This document shows, piece after piece, positions 23,130 to 33,803 of a stretch of DNA of 64,000 bases; the first letter of the stretch is position 1; the number at the start of each line of letters is the position of its first letter. Below the pieces are notes generated by a model. It searched no databases, was not told the DNA's origin, and saw only the letters and a list, made by a program, of their open reading frames with translations. This DNA comes from Monomorium pharaonis (Eukaryota > Arthropoda > Insecta > Hymenoptera > Formicidae): the NCBI RefSeq assembly GCF_013373865.1, contig NC_050476.1, positions 17,869,686-17,933,685 on the forward strand, given 5' to 3'. The position numbers and the translations under genes are program-made.

Positions 23130-24200
23130 AAATACTTGATTGTGCTTTACATTTTCAACGAGGAGCAAAATCACGCGCAGAGTTTCGTTTGCGGGGAAAA
23201 ACCGTGGGAAAAGTGCCTGTCCGAAAATAGCACATCACAGGTAGAACCCGCGGGAGACCTATGGATTTACGACGTCCTCGTCCGGCGATATATGCCTTTC
23301 GGAATGACCGGTGCAAATCCGCCGGTCACTCGGCGCTGCGGCCTCACGCAACGAGATGAATGCAACGCGCGCAAAAGGAAAACGAACGCGTGCAACGCAG
23401 CGTTGCACCGCGCGCGTAATGTATCAGTACATCGGCGGCGGTGAAACTGGACGCCGACAGCTGGAAACTGGTTTCCGAGAGAGTCCGCGCGCGGCGAAGT
23501 AAGGGAGAAGAAGATACGGCGAGGAAGGAAGAGAACAGAGAGGAGCTAGAGAGAGAAAGAGAGAGAGAGAGAGAAATTTGTTGTATTCCGGAGAGAACGT
23601 CTTTCAAGGTTTAGACATTTTGCAACAGCGATGTAACTTGCCTTTCGGACGCATGCAGTAATTGTCAGAATCGCGCCGCTATTCGATATTTCAGTATACC
23701 TTACTCAATTTGGAATGGTAATTCTGTTTCAGCAAACAATTTGGAAATTCGGACGTCCGAAGGGGCCCCATCCAATTATTTGCAGTGAAATGCATATAAT
23801 GAAATATGATCGATCAATGACTTTGCGAGAGAATAGAGAACTGATGTGTCAGAATCTGCCAATTTCATAGACCCAAACCTAATTTCGTATAATGCATATT
23901 GTATTAAGGGATAATTATGTGCGGGGAATATCAAATGAGTTTGTAACATAATGGATTTATTGTAAAGTAAACACGATGATGTATTACTGTGTTTACTCTT
24001 GAACACTTCGCAAGAAAAAAAGGATAATAAACGAGAAACAAGAACATGGAGGAAAAAAGATGAGAAGAAAAAAGAGAAGAATGAAAGAAAAAGAAGAAAA
24101 GAGGGTGGGGAGAAACGTCGAGGAGCACGGTTGCATTACTGGTGTCTAAGACAAAACATGGGCGCAGAGATTTAGGGGCGTCGCGTATCTTGTAACGTAT
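23130..24200. other. CpG-rich patch and purine-rich tract, no gene
   Basis: 23200-23560 is CpG-rich and ends in a (GA)n microsatellite (23546-23574). 24005-24110 is a purine-rich tract. Overlapping frames on both strands lack recognisable features. Confidence 0.4.
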
Positions 24201-24203
24201 GCA

Positions 24204-24394
24204 CGCTGAGGGAAAAAAGTTGTTAATTTGAGTAAATTTTTCAACCTGATTAAATTTCTTCACTTCAAGCATTTACGTATTTCAATCGGATATATTAACA
24301 CTTGAACAGAAGTTGAAGTAACTTATGTATTTAAGTTAAATGAATAAAATCAAGTTGCAAAGTTTAGTCCAATTAACAACGTTTTTCTCTCAGT
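24204..24394. mobile_element. Family B MITE, TTAATTTGAGTAAATTTTTC subtype
   Basis: The left end CGCTGAGGGAAAAAAGTTGT is followed by a TTAATTTG(A)GTAAATTTTTCAACCTGATT block. The right end mirrors it with AGTCCAATTAACAACGTTTT and TCTCTCAGT. The same subterminal block occurs at 28178, 32281 and 58230. No coding capacity. Confidence 0.7.
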
Positions 24395-24855
24395 CCGGCA
24401 ATTTTCGTTAATCTGCCATCATCCTTTATCATACACACTATAATTTTGGTTACGCAAGTGATCTTTTTTTCTCAAAAATCCTCCGATTGCAATTTATCTA
24501 ATGAATTTGATCGATCCATTACGTAATTTTAATATTCCCTTCGAACGTAGCGGAGAAATTTACATGTCGAGCCGAACTCTCGGCCTCCAAAGAATCAGCC
24601 GAACGAAAAAAAAAAGGCAAACCGCAGTCAGGCAGCCGGGCGGATGGCCGGCGGCGTTGCAACGCGCGGCGCGAATTCAGGATTCTCACCGCAGAGAGAC
24701 GCGCGTGAAAACTTCGGATGCGGCTTGCTCGCGCGACCGCCCGAGGCAGAGACGCGGAGACAAAGGGAGACGGAGGCAGAATACGCGAGTACGAGGAACA
24801 GATAAAGTCGGGACGGAGGACGCGGTGACGCGTCTCGCTTGCAGCGCGAGGGCGA
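24395..24855. other. AT-rich then CpG-rich non-coding DNA
   Basis: After a short AT-rich stretch the DNA becomes CpG-rich from about 24560, and this continues past the CT tract to about 25000. Long frames on both strands (24501-25052 plus, 24519-25175 minus) overlap and reflect composition. Confidence 0.4.
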
Positions 24856-24865
24856 TGCATCCTTT

Positions 24866-24911
24866 TCTTCTCTCTCTCTCTCTCTCTCCCCCCCCCCTCT
24901 CTCTCTCTCTG
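24866..24911. repeat. (CT)n-C(n)-(CT)n microsatellite
   Basis: A CT run, a short C run and another CT run lie inside a CpG-rich segment. Confidence 0.9.
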
Positions 24912-25060
24912 CCTTTTGCACGCACGCGTTGCGCGCCCGTGATTGAAAGGAGCGACACGTACAATGCTTCGCGAAGAAGCTCCTGTACTGCTGATCGCCC
25001 TGTCTATTTCAGATGTGTATTCCGGAGAGAGCACGGAGGAAACGCGGAATAATAAATATA

Positions 25061-25879
25061 TGAGCAAATGTTCGTTTCCGCCAATGTCCGCGTGCATTGA
25101 CTTTATCTTAAACTCGTATTCCAGACAACACATCATTCGAAATCGAATATTTTTAAAAATATGACCAAACGACATCTTAAAGACGTCTTTAAGACGTCTT
25201 TATGTCCCGATTTTGGACATTGTGTTGGTCTGGGATAATTTTACTTTGTTTCTTATTCGCAAATTCTATAAAAATAAACTTTATAGAAATGTCGACAAGG
25301 TTAAAAGTAACAGACGATCCTTAGTCCTTTTTAACTTTCTTCGTTTCTATCACAGTACGTAATAAATTTTACTCGCGATCTTTTTCCGATTCTTAAAGCT
25401 AGAAGGAAAATAAGAGGACTTGAGCCGAGATCGAAATTAATTCAATACATTGGTGGATATAACAGTGGCTTCCGTGTAGAAGGTGGATCTCCTTTCGAGC
25501 GAGATAACCTTCAGTTTTCAGAAAATCCCTGTTGAGTTGGAAATGAAGAATATCTAAGTCGTCCGTGAGTTTACAGTGTACACACCGTTGAGATAAGAAC
25601 GAGTCGTTTAGTCGTAACGAACTATTAGTGTGGCATTGGCACGATTGTTTTTACGTTACTATCATTACTTACTTCCCGACCGTTTTTACACGGAGTCGAC
25701 GCCGCGAGGACAAAGTAACAGGCATATAAAATTACCAAGATATCTCCGTGATAAAGACATTGAAGCAATTTCGTATGTGTAAAAATCCAGATAAAAGGGA
25801 ACGAACTTTAACAGAAAGGCAGAGAAAAGCATCGAAGGGAAGACACGACGACGAGGTGCGCGCGTAAAATGTAAGCAGC
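25061..25879. other. Non-coding stretch with a short GACGTCTTTAAGACGTC repeat
   Basis: No gene supported. At about 25166-25203 the words GACATCTTAAAGACGTCTTT and AAGACGTCTTTATGTC form overlapping inverted and direct repeats. Confidence 0.45.
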
Positions 25880-26510
25880 TTAACTACTTTGCGTTTCGCG
25901 GATTCGGATTATAGGAATTCAGCCTTGTCCACGCAAACCGCGTCGCCGCACCGTCGCCGTGTGTCACGTGTGTCGCACAGTTTCGAACAACGAGGTACAT
26001 GCATTACGGTCGCGATCAAGTCGAATCGCAACCGGCGAGTCGGTGGCACGCGGGGGTCCCCCGATCCTTGGCGTTTGCTCGCTCACACTCACCATAATTT
26101 TCCGCTGGGATCGGCGTCGGGACGAGAGGTGAACGATACCGTTGCACGGTCGCACACACCACACGCGCACACACACGCGCGCGCGCGCCGGAGCGAAGAG
26201 AAAAACGCGGCGGTTGCACGCGGCGCGCGTATTCGCCGCGCGAGTCACTGCGTTGCACGCGTTTCGAAACAGAACGGCACTGAAACACGCGCGAAAAACG
26301 AAGCGCGCGAAGCAGTCGCACCGGTGTGCGCGCCGGGTGCTCCGGAGCCGGAGCGAGACGCGACGGGACGCTGGCTGGACCCCGAGACGGCGACGCAACA
26401 AGTGACAGCCTCCGCGGCTCGTAGTTCGCGGCGGGCGTGCGTACGCCGGTAGATGGCGCCACCGCGCGCGAACTGCCGGCGGGCGGGTTTCCCTTCGATT
26501 TTCGTCCTAA
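25880..26510. other. Strong CpG-rich segment, possible promoter
   Basis: This is the most CpG-dense part of the window, including a CA/CG run at about 26149-26186. Frames of 187 codons (plus) and 235 codons (minus) overlap on opposite strands, and the minus one runs into a transposon, so neither is accepted. A promoter or untranslated first exon is the likeliest role, but orientation cannot be set. Confidence 0.45.
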
Positions 26511-26594
26511 AAGTACTGGGAAGAGGATACGGGGAGAAAAGGAAACGCTGAAGGAAAAGAGGAAGGACTTTTGTCTTTGACAAACATTGTGTCT

Positions 26595-26808
26595 GTACAC
26601 AGAAAAAAAAAGTAATATATATAGCCAATAACATATGTGATTGCGGGCTGCCAACCACATAAAATACTCAATACAATAATATTTGCTATTGATGCAAGTA
26701 CAATGTTGATACTGCAATAGCATATATTATTGTATTGAGTATATCTGTAATTGGCAGCCCGCAATAACATATCTTATTGAGTATATTACTTTTTTTTTTT
26801 TCATTGTA
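26595..26808. mobile_element. Palindromic MITE, about 210 bp
   Basis: The arms mirror each other: AGTAATATATATAGCC..., GGGCTGCCAA and ACTCAATACAATAATAT on the left return as ATATTATTGTATTGAGT, TTGGCAGCCC and GAGTATATTACT on the right. The outer ends are ACAGAAAAAAAAA and TTTTTTTTTTTCATTGT. It sits just past the CpG-rich segment. No relatives elsewhere in the window. Confidence 0.8.
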
Positions 26809-28177
26809 GTTTTTGGCACGCAGTGAAATGCAAGAAGTAATGAGATTAGGATGAATACGAAAATTGACATATAGGATAATGCGATTTTGAATTTGCTTCT
26901 GTTTGAATAATGGTCTTCCTTTTTCAGATTTAATATTAAATTAAATTTTATATTTTTTTATTGAGTATAGATTCTCAAAATATATATTAATATAACATTT
27001 TGTGTATCATCTTATTGACATTAAGTTTTAAATGCATAATGAAAACTATGCATATATGTATATTAATAAGTCCAATTTCAATTGCGGAAGATATAAATTA
27101 GTGAGAAATCGTAAAGAAGATTTATTACAGCAATTATTTTTTAAATACAAGTATTATTATATTTTATTGATATTAAAGCATAAATTTTATGTTACCCAAA
27201 TAATTTATTAACAATTTATTAGAAGACTACTGTATATATAAAGAAATTAAACGCCGGCGAAATTTTCAAGAAATCTTCTTTGCAAACTCTTACGATCGAT
27301 AAATTTTATATTTGAGAAGGAAATTTGAAAAAAAGAGTTGTGAGAGAGAATCTCGGAAACCTGAAACTTAGTCTTTATTAATTTACCGACCGAATCGCCA
27401 CTGATTTTAATATCTTCCCCTCAACTTATGTTAAAACTATAAATATAACTTTTAGTAAAGTTTTAATAGTCTCAATTAAATTTTTATAAAAGTATTTTAT
27501 TTAATTATTATTAAGTAATAAATTATGTATTGTATTATGCATACAGAATAATACAAGCTGTTGGTAAGCATAATGTTGGTAATAGTATCTTGAAGGCATT
27601 ATTTGACATCATTTCTAATTTGTAAATTCTACAAAAATAGTTTTATAAAATTTCTGACAAATAAAATGGATAAAATTTTACAAAAAATCTATACATTTTT
27701 AAATAATAATTAAATAATATTTTTATTTACTTTAAATGTTTCTATTATACTTCTATTATATATACGTAATAAAATAAGATGTAGAGAAAAATGTTAGATG
27801 TTTTTATCGCATTTTACAAAATGCCAAGAGAGTACGTAATAAAAAATTACTTAGTTCATATTTACTTAGAGAGATACACAGTAGATGACAGCACAGATAC
27901 TATACAGAAATGTACACATGTCGTAAGTTGAGAGAGTTCTATTTTATCGTCCCGTATCAGATAAGAAACAACAAATTTTAACATTTATGATTGGTGTATA
28001 ATTTAAACAAGAGAGAAACTATTTCTACACAATTAGTTTCACGAAAAACTTAAAATTAACTTAGAATAATTTTATAGAAAGATTTTTCAATATATCCCTA
28101 CAGAAAACATACATATTGTTATTTATAACACTGTCAATACAAACATAGGAGAAAAACGTTTTATTGCAAGTTTTATT
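26809..28177. other. AT-rich non-coding region
   Basis: Long AT-rich stretch without open frames of note, palindromes or arrays. Confidence 0.55.
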
Positions 28178-28354
28178 ACACTGTCAAAAAGTCGTTAACT
28201 TGACTGAATTTTTCAAGTTGATTAACACTTTGCGGTTTGCCACCAATTATGGCAATATTGTCACCAATTATGTCATCAATTATGAATTCTTTTTGAATAT
28301 TTTTTTATAAAAATAATTCTTTTTGCATCTCAAAAAGAATTCATAATTGGTGAC
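28178..28354. mobile_element. Truncated family B end joined to a small hairpin
   Basis: 28178-28226 (TACACTGTCAAAAAGTCGTT, then the ACTTGACTGAATTTTTCAAG block) is one terminus of a family B element whose other half is missing. It abuts a hairpin at 28261-28354 whose arms are ATTATGAATTCTTTTTGA and its complement TCAAAAAGAATTCATAAT, extended by TCACCA / TGGTGA. Confidence 0.55.
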
Positions 28355-28559
28355 ATTTGGAAATCGAATTCTTTTTGAATCTCTGTGCTATCTGGGATGC
28401 CATCTATTATAGACTCAATAGGCACATTGTGCAAATATAATATTACACAAAAGTCACATTATAAATTAATAACAATTTCACAATAATTGCATTAAAATAA
28501 TACGCCAGCAGTCTTGTCAAAACTTAAAAAATTTTAAATAATATTTGTCAAAAATTAAA

Positions 28560-28910
28560 CAAATCCAAATTTAATTAGGTATCAATATTTTACAATTACT
28601 CCAAAACCATTTAATTCTTTATTAAAAATTCCATATTGTGAATGCATCATATTTTATATTGCGATATTTGCTCGTAATTTAAAAATAATTATATATTTTT
28701 GTAAACATATATATAAATTTCATTCTAAAATGTTTTATATAAAATAGTTAAATTATTTTTTAAATTATTAAATAACTTTTTTTTAAATTTAATTTTGAAA
28801 TGTCAAATATCAAATGATATAATGATATAAATACATATCAAATGATATATTTAATTTTATTTTCATTTTTATGCAAAATTTTGTCACATAATATAATAAA
28901 TGTTGTCTTA
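28560..28910. repeat. Degenerate dispersed AT-rich repeat, copy 3
   Basis: It contains AACCATTTAATTCTTTATT, TCGTAATTTAAAAATAATTA, TATGCAAAATTTTGTCA and AATAAATGTTGTC in the same order as the copies near 3.1-3.7 kb and 10.06-10.45 kb. Strongly decayed. Confidence 0.4.
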
Positions 28911-30129
28911 TCAAGACTATAAATGTCAACATTCGCGCGATGATATTGTATCATCGGCAAATCGCTAAGAGTTAAATTTTTTCAGTTTTCTCATTTATAT
29001 CTTTAACTTAAATTGTGTGTGTGTGTGTGTGTGTGTTTTAAAAAGAAAATTAAGTTATTCAAATTAAGCTAAATTTCTTTTAGTATATGCAATTTAGTAT
29101 ATGCAACTGACATGTTTTTAGTTCCAACATAAATTATCTTACAATATCTAATTTTGTTAAAATTTTTTTAACATTTTATATCATTATGTGTAATCACTAC
29201 AAGCAAACCACAGATTTTGTACTATCATATCGAATATCGATCCCCTAAATTAATTGAATACGCGCCAAATTGGCATCGCTCGAGGAAATTGAACCTGACC
29301 TCATTACAGAAGTATTGATGATTTGACGGTTTGATCGAGTGAATACATTGGATCGATAAATCGAGATAAACGATCCAAGCTAACCACTCCCTCGCCTAAG
29401 CCGCGGGCGATACGACGATCGATTTATCTGTCATTCGGATACATGTCAATAAAAATATCAGAAACTTTCTTTTCGAGACAGTTCCATCTCGATATGTGGC
29501 GCCTAGTCAAAAATATTTTTTATTTTTACTCTCTTTCGAAAGCTCAAAGAAATCATTTACGCGCTCGCGAGACAGATTACAAATTGATGTGAGATTTGCT
29601 CGCATTCCATTCGGATAGACGCTTTCTTCTTCTTTTATGGATGTTTGTCTCTTTGGGGATTAACGTAATACAATACTTTCTCCATCCTATTCTTCCCAAT
29701 AATTCCTTTTAATGTATCCTGACATTTTTTATTTCAGTTTACTCATGCATAAAGAATTCAATTGTAATGTGCTACTTTATTAAAATTATTTTTAAAATAT
29801 ATGTGCATATATGTGCATATATTAATAATAATCTCATATTTATTAAAATTTTGCACCTCGTCAAAGTGCAAAAAAATTGCTTTGATGTGAGTTGATATTT
29901 TTGAAGAAAACGGTTTAACAGTCTAAGGCATTAGATTATTTAATTTTAGTTATATTTTTAATTTAATTAAAATATAATTATATTTTTAATTGAGCCACCT
30001 GGGTTGAATAGAACCTGCTTAATTTTTTTAAATTGTATTGAATTGAGAGTTTGATAGTTAAAAAAATTCTTCTTTTTTTCAAGTTTGTTAATGTTCCTCA
30101 TTTTTATTCGTCAGTTTTTTGTATTTACG
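28911..30129. other. Non-coding region with (GT)n
   Basis: A (GT)12 microsatellite lies at about 29014-29037. A mildly GC-rich patch at 29240-29480 has no supported frame. No gene seen. Confidence 0.5.
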
Positions 30130-30455
30130 AATACGCGGAAAGTCGTGAGTTACCGAAACTCCGATGACTACTTCGCGATCTGCATATGAAACGATGACCG
30201 ACAAAAATTTACTTGCTCACGTGATAACCGTAGAAATTCTGTTCACGTTCGTTCATTGCGATATTCATGTTCTTTTTGTCTTTTGATATATTTTTTTTTC
30301 TTTAGTTTGGCGCGCGTGAAATCTGCCATTGGTCGCCTTAGTCCGCGTTCTGGAGAAACGACCAGTTCTCAAAGGAGCAAAACAATCCAAAAGGAATCGC
30401 CACGATTTTCACGGCCGCCGAAAAAGAAAGAGAGAAAGAGAGAGATACACTATGT

Positions 30456-30495
<40 letters not shown>

Positions 30496-31200
30496 AGCCT
30501 GGCGATTTCTTTCGCGCGACACGGAGACAAAACGAAACGGGCGATAGGACACCGCCGTACAGGAGCCAGCATCAGCATCAGCAGCAACAGCAGCAGGGTG
30601 CCACGACATTCTTGCCTACAGCACTTTGTGCTGTCCGTGTCTTTACTTTCACTGCTCGCGGTCCTGATCTAAGACGCATTGTCCCTCACAGCGACACCTT
30701 TTCGCATCCCGAAGGGCTGTCGGGGGCGACCTGACTCGACTGGGGGTCAAAACGAAGGAAGAGCGATCGAGTAACTGGCGTGTGCCGTTCGACCGGACGC
30801 GATAACGCGATCTCTCTTGATCGCCGATCGATTCGTTCCGGCCACCAATCGGACAATACCTTTGCCGTTCCATCGGCGACAAGACCGTCCGTTGGAATTT
30901 GAATTTACATCGCGCTTGGGCGAAGACGAGCCACGGATTCCCCAGCGTGGCATAAATTTCGCAAAAGGTGTATGTGTATGTGTGTGTGTGTGCGACGTCA
31001 GCAATCGAGATAGTGAAAACGACAGAGATTGGGACGGGGGGAGGAACGTTGAAGAGGAGTGACACTGCACGTGGGGAAATGTGAGCATGCGGCACCGGTC
31101 GTGTTCTAAACCGCGGATGAAAGGGAAAGGAAGAGCTACAGGAGGAGTTCCACGCCTCCTCGGGATTTGATCGAGACTGGCACAGTGAGGAAAAAAAGGA
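30130..31200. other. CpG-rich segment with (GT)n and CAG runs
   Basis: CpG-rich DNA contains (TG)n at about 30457-30492, a CAG-rich run at 30566-30598 and (TG)n at 30968-30993. Frames cover both strands (30256-30672 plus; 30649-31293 minus) but change character across the repeats. A promoter or untranslated exon is possible; no gene is supported. Confidence 0.4.
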
Positions 31201-32265
31201 AAGGAGAGACAAGTGAGAAGAAAGAAGAATCATCGTTCGATTCTTACGGAAAATGAATTTTCTACAATGCACATTTCTATTTTGCAGAATCATTATCTAT
31301 CTCTTTCTGTCAGAGTATCATTGTCATAATTTTTAGTTGTATTATTCATTTAATTAAAATATCCTTGTACCTGTTTAATTAAAGTACTTGATTTTTTTTC
31401 AACTACGTTACAAATTAAGTTCTTTTAAATAGAGTTCTTAAAATTCTTTTTTCTAATTTTATTAAGGCGGTTTAAAAAAAATAAAATTAATTAAATGGAT
31501 CCTAACCAGTTCGGTTTACTGTAAAAATGATAATAATATTTTGAGAAAAGCTTAAATTGTTTAAGCTCTAGACTTATGAACAGCATTATTGCTGACACCT
31601 CGCCTTTTAAGATACTTCCTACTTTGTCTTCGTGTATAAGATTTCTCCTGCATACTTCAATAAAGATTATTGAAATCACAGTGGCTACTAATTACTTAAT
31701 AACGTTATGCAAAGAGTGACATAACATAATTTCTCAGTGTGGAACATTTTTACATATCAATTTAAATAATGCATACGTTTTTAAATACGATACTTTTCTT
31801 GATACATTAGATACATCTTATCATATAGCATAATATATTTTTAGTTAAATAATATAATTTTAAGTTGCGTGCACGCCGATTATAATGATATTTCTCAAAA
31901 ATGACATTATCGCGCTTGGAGAGAAAGAATCAGTTAATATTTCTTATCCAAAATTGCAGAATATTTATCGAAGATTTATCACGCGCGTTGCGTACATATA
32001 TTTACGACATAAAATAAATACCTTCGAAAATATTGTCGCGTCATCGCGACAATATTTATCGGGTAATGTATATCGGCGATACCGGCATATATGGCAAATG
32101 TTCTGCAATCGAAATGTGAAAAGGTGCCATTGCCCAAGACCATCGACTCCTCTCCCACGTCTTTTGATCCTGCCTGAAAATTTAATACATCCTAATACTA
32201 AAATATTTGATAATGGCTATCACATTAAAAATTTCACGATTACTATAATACAAAGATAAGGCAAT
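31201..32265. other. AT-rich non-coding region with one perfect hairpin
   Basis: The hairpin AATATTGTCGCG-TCAT-CGCGACAATATT lies at about 32031-32058. It falls inside a 124-codon frame (31885-32259) that has no recognisable domain and is not accepted as a gene. Confidence 0.45.
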
Positions 32266-32728
32266 ACAATAAAAAAAGGGTTAACTTGTTTAAATTTTTC
32301 AACTTGATTAAATTTGTTTTACACATAGATATTTAACTTACTTCAAAATTATTAATAACATTTAAACCCGTGAAAAAAGATGTTATATAGACTTAATATA
32401 AATTTAATATAAATTTTATTAAAATTAAATAAGATACTAATACGATTTTAATAAGAACTTTATAAGAATTTATAAGATTTTAATAAGACTATATAATACT
32501 TAATGTAGATCTGTACATAATAAAAATTAAATATTTATAAAGTTTTAATTAAAAACTGAGTTCTTATTAAAATCTTATTAGTATCTCATTTAATTTTAAT
32601 AAAATTTATATTAATTTATATTATTAAATCTATATAAAATTTTTTTTCACAGAAATATTTATATATTTAACTTAGATACACAAAAACTTCAACTGTGTGC
32701 AAATAGTTAACAAATTTTTTTCAATGCA
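32266..32728. mobile_element. Nested MITEs: family B copy split by another palindrome
   Basis: The outer element has the family B subterminal block (TTAACTTGTTTAAATTTTTC at 32281) and a matching AGTTAACAAATTTTTTTC end near 32705-32722. It is interrupted by an inner palindrome (about 32370-32651) with CGTGAAAAAAGATGTTATATA at one end and TATATAAAATTTTTTTTCACAG at the other. The inner arms also share a TTAATAAAATTTATA-type sequence. The inner copy is therefore the later insertion. Confidence 0.65.
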
Positions 32729-33480
32729 AGTGCATATCGTGATACAGTAATATTATCTTTCAATGTTAACGGAATTAGTCTTAGTGAACTTTTAGAATAA
32801 CAACTAGATATACATTGTAAAGTACTAAAATTTAAATCCTTAAGTAAAATAACATTTTGTTGTTTTTAACTCTTCTGTGTGTTTCATTTTATAAATTTAC
32901 AACTTTAAATAAATAACTGCATCTCTAATCAATTCGTTTTTTTTTTTTTTTTTTTTTTAATTGCTTTAAAAAGTTTTAAAATGAGCAGCATTTATGTTGA
33001 TGTATGCGCAAACAAAAAACTACATTTTAATCAAATTTACTACATTCTTTCAGTTTAATCGACCAGTTTAGTTAAATTAACGACATATAGGAGCAGTGGC
33101 GACAAGAATGTTTGAAAATAACTATTTACAATTCGACAATCAGTGAAAAATCACTGATTTCAGCGTTATACTTATAACTTGTCGATTAGTGAAATAAATA
33201 CAGTGATCTTTCACTAATTCCGAATTAAAAATCATTAAAAGTTAACGGATACTCACTAATTATCACAGTTATAGGTACACCACTGGGGATCAGTGAAAAT
33301 ACACCGATTGCAATTTAGAGTGCGAAGGATGGCGTACAAAAGCCCAGAGTATCCGCGACATCGCACGAGTACAGTAAAGGGGTTGAGGGTTGCCGGCGCA
33401 TCAGGTATGACCGGCGGATAGCACCGCGCCGTATACGCGGGCTCCACAGCACGGGTGGTTGCCGTGGCAGAGTGAGAGTG
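32729..33480. other. AT-rich DNA upstream of the secreted-protein gene
   Basis: A poly-T run lies at about 32938-32958. At 33060-33090 a TTTAGTTAAATTAACGAC fragment resembles a family B end. 33130-33300 contains repeated TCAGTGAAAAATCACTGA-like words in both orientations. CpG-rich DNA starts near 33300. Confidence 0.4.
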
Positions 33481-33486
33481 CCGTAT

Positions 33487-33530
33487 ACATATATATATAG
33501 AGAGAAGGGGGAACACGGCTCGGCACTCCA
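33487..33530 (+). promoter_or_regulatory. Candidate core promoter of the secreted-protein gene
   Basis: An ATATATATATAG run (about 33488-33500) lies some 30 bases upstream of GGCACTCC (33522-33529), a loose initiator match with its A near 33525. This start would give an untranslated leader of about 260 bases before the ATG at 33784. The surroundings are CpG-rich. The (AT)n run could also be simple sequence. Confidence 0.3.
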
Positions 33531-33783
33531 AAGTACACAGCCTCCGCGATTGCAGTGCGGTGTGCTCCTTCGGTTTCCCTCCACCTCCACCACCGGGTTT
33601 ATCGCCTGATATTCATTCCCTCGCGGGGGCCCCGTCGCGCCAGTGGTAACAGAGTCCGGGCCGCAGACCGTGGTGGTTCCCGTATATACACACGACGCTC
33701 CCGCAGAGCCGCCGCAGAAGGGCACATCCGCCGAGGAGGACGTCCGCACAGGATCCGCCCTATACAGAATAGCCGCCGACACC

Positions 33784-33803
33784 ATGAAACTTACGCTGTT
33801 CAC
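33784..33803 (+). CDS. Coding exon 1 (signal peptide start)
   Basis: Only 20 coding bases (MKLTLF plus two bases of codon 7) precede the donor CAC|GTGAGT. The preceding CpG-rich DNA is the presumed 5' UTR. Alone this exon would be invisible; the join to 42137 completes a clean hydrophobic signal peptide, which is the main reason for choosing it over the in-frame GTG/ATG codons just before exon 2. Confidence 0.8.

Noticed and set aside
24519..25175. 218-codon minus-strand frame
   Set aside because: It overlaps a plus-strand frame of similar length, crosses a CT/GA microsatellite and has Arg/Glu repeats derived from it; this is a composition artefact.
26016..26723. 235-codon minus-strand frame
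   Set aside because: Its start lies inside a palindromic MITE and the rest is the complement of a CpG-dense segment that is also open on the plus strand.
30649..31293. 214-codon minus-strand frame
   Set aside because: No domain; it includes a His-Thr run from the (TG)n repeat and ends among other compositional frames.
31885..32259. 124-codon plus-strand frame in AT-rich DNA
   Set aside because: The frame includes a perfect DNA palindrome, no motif is recognisable, and no promoter or splice context supports it.
33315..33803. 162-codon minus-strand frame at the gene's 5' end
   Set aside because: It is antisense to the presumed leader and first coding exon of the supported gene; the GC-rich leader explains the open frame.
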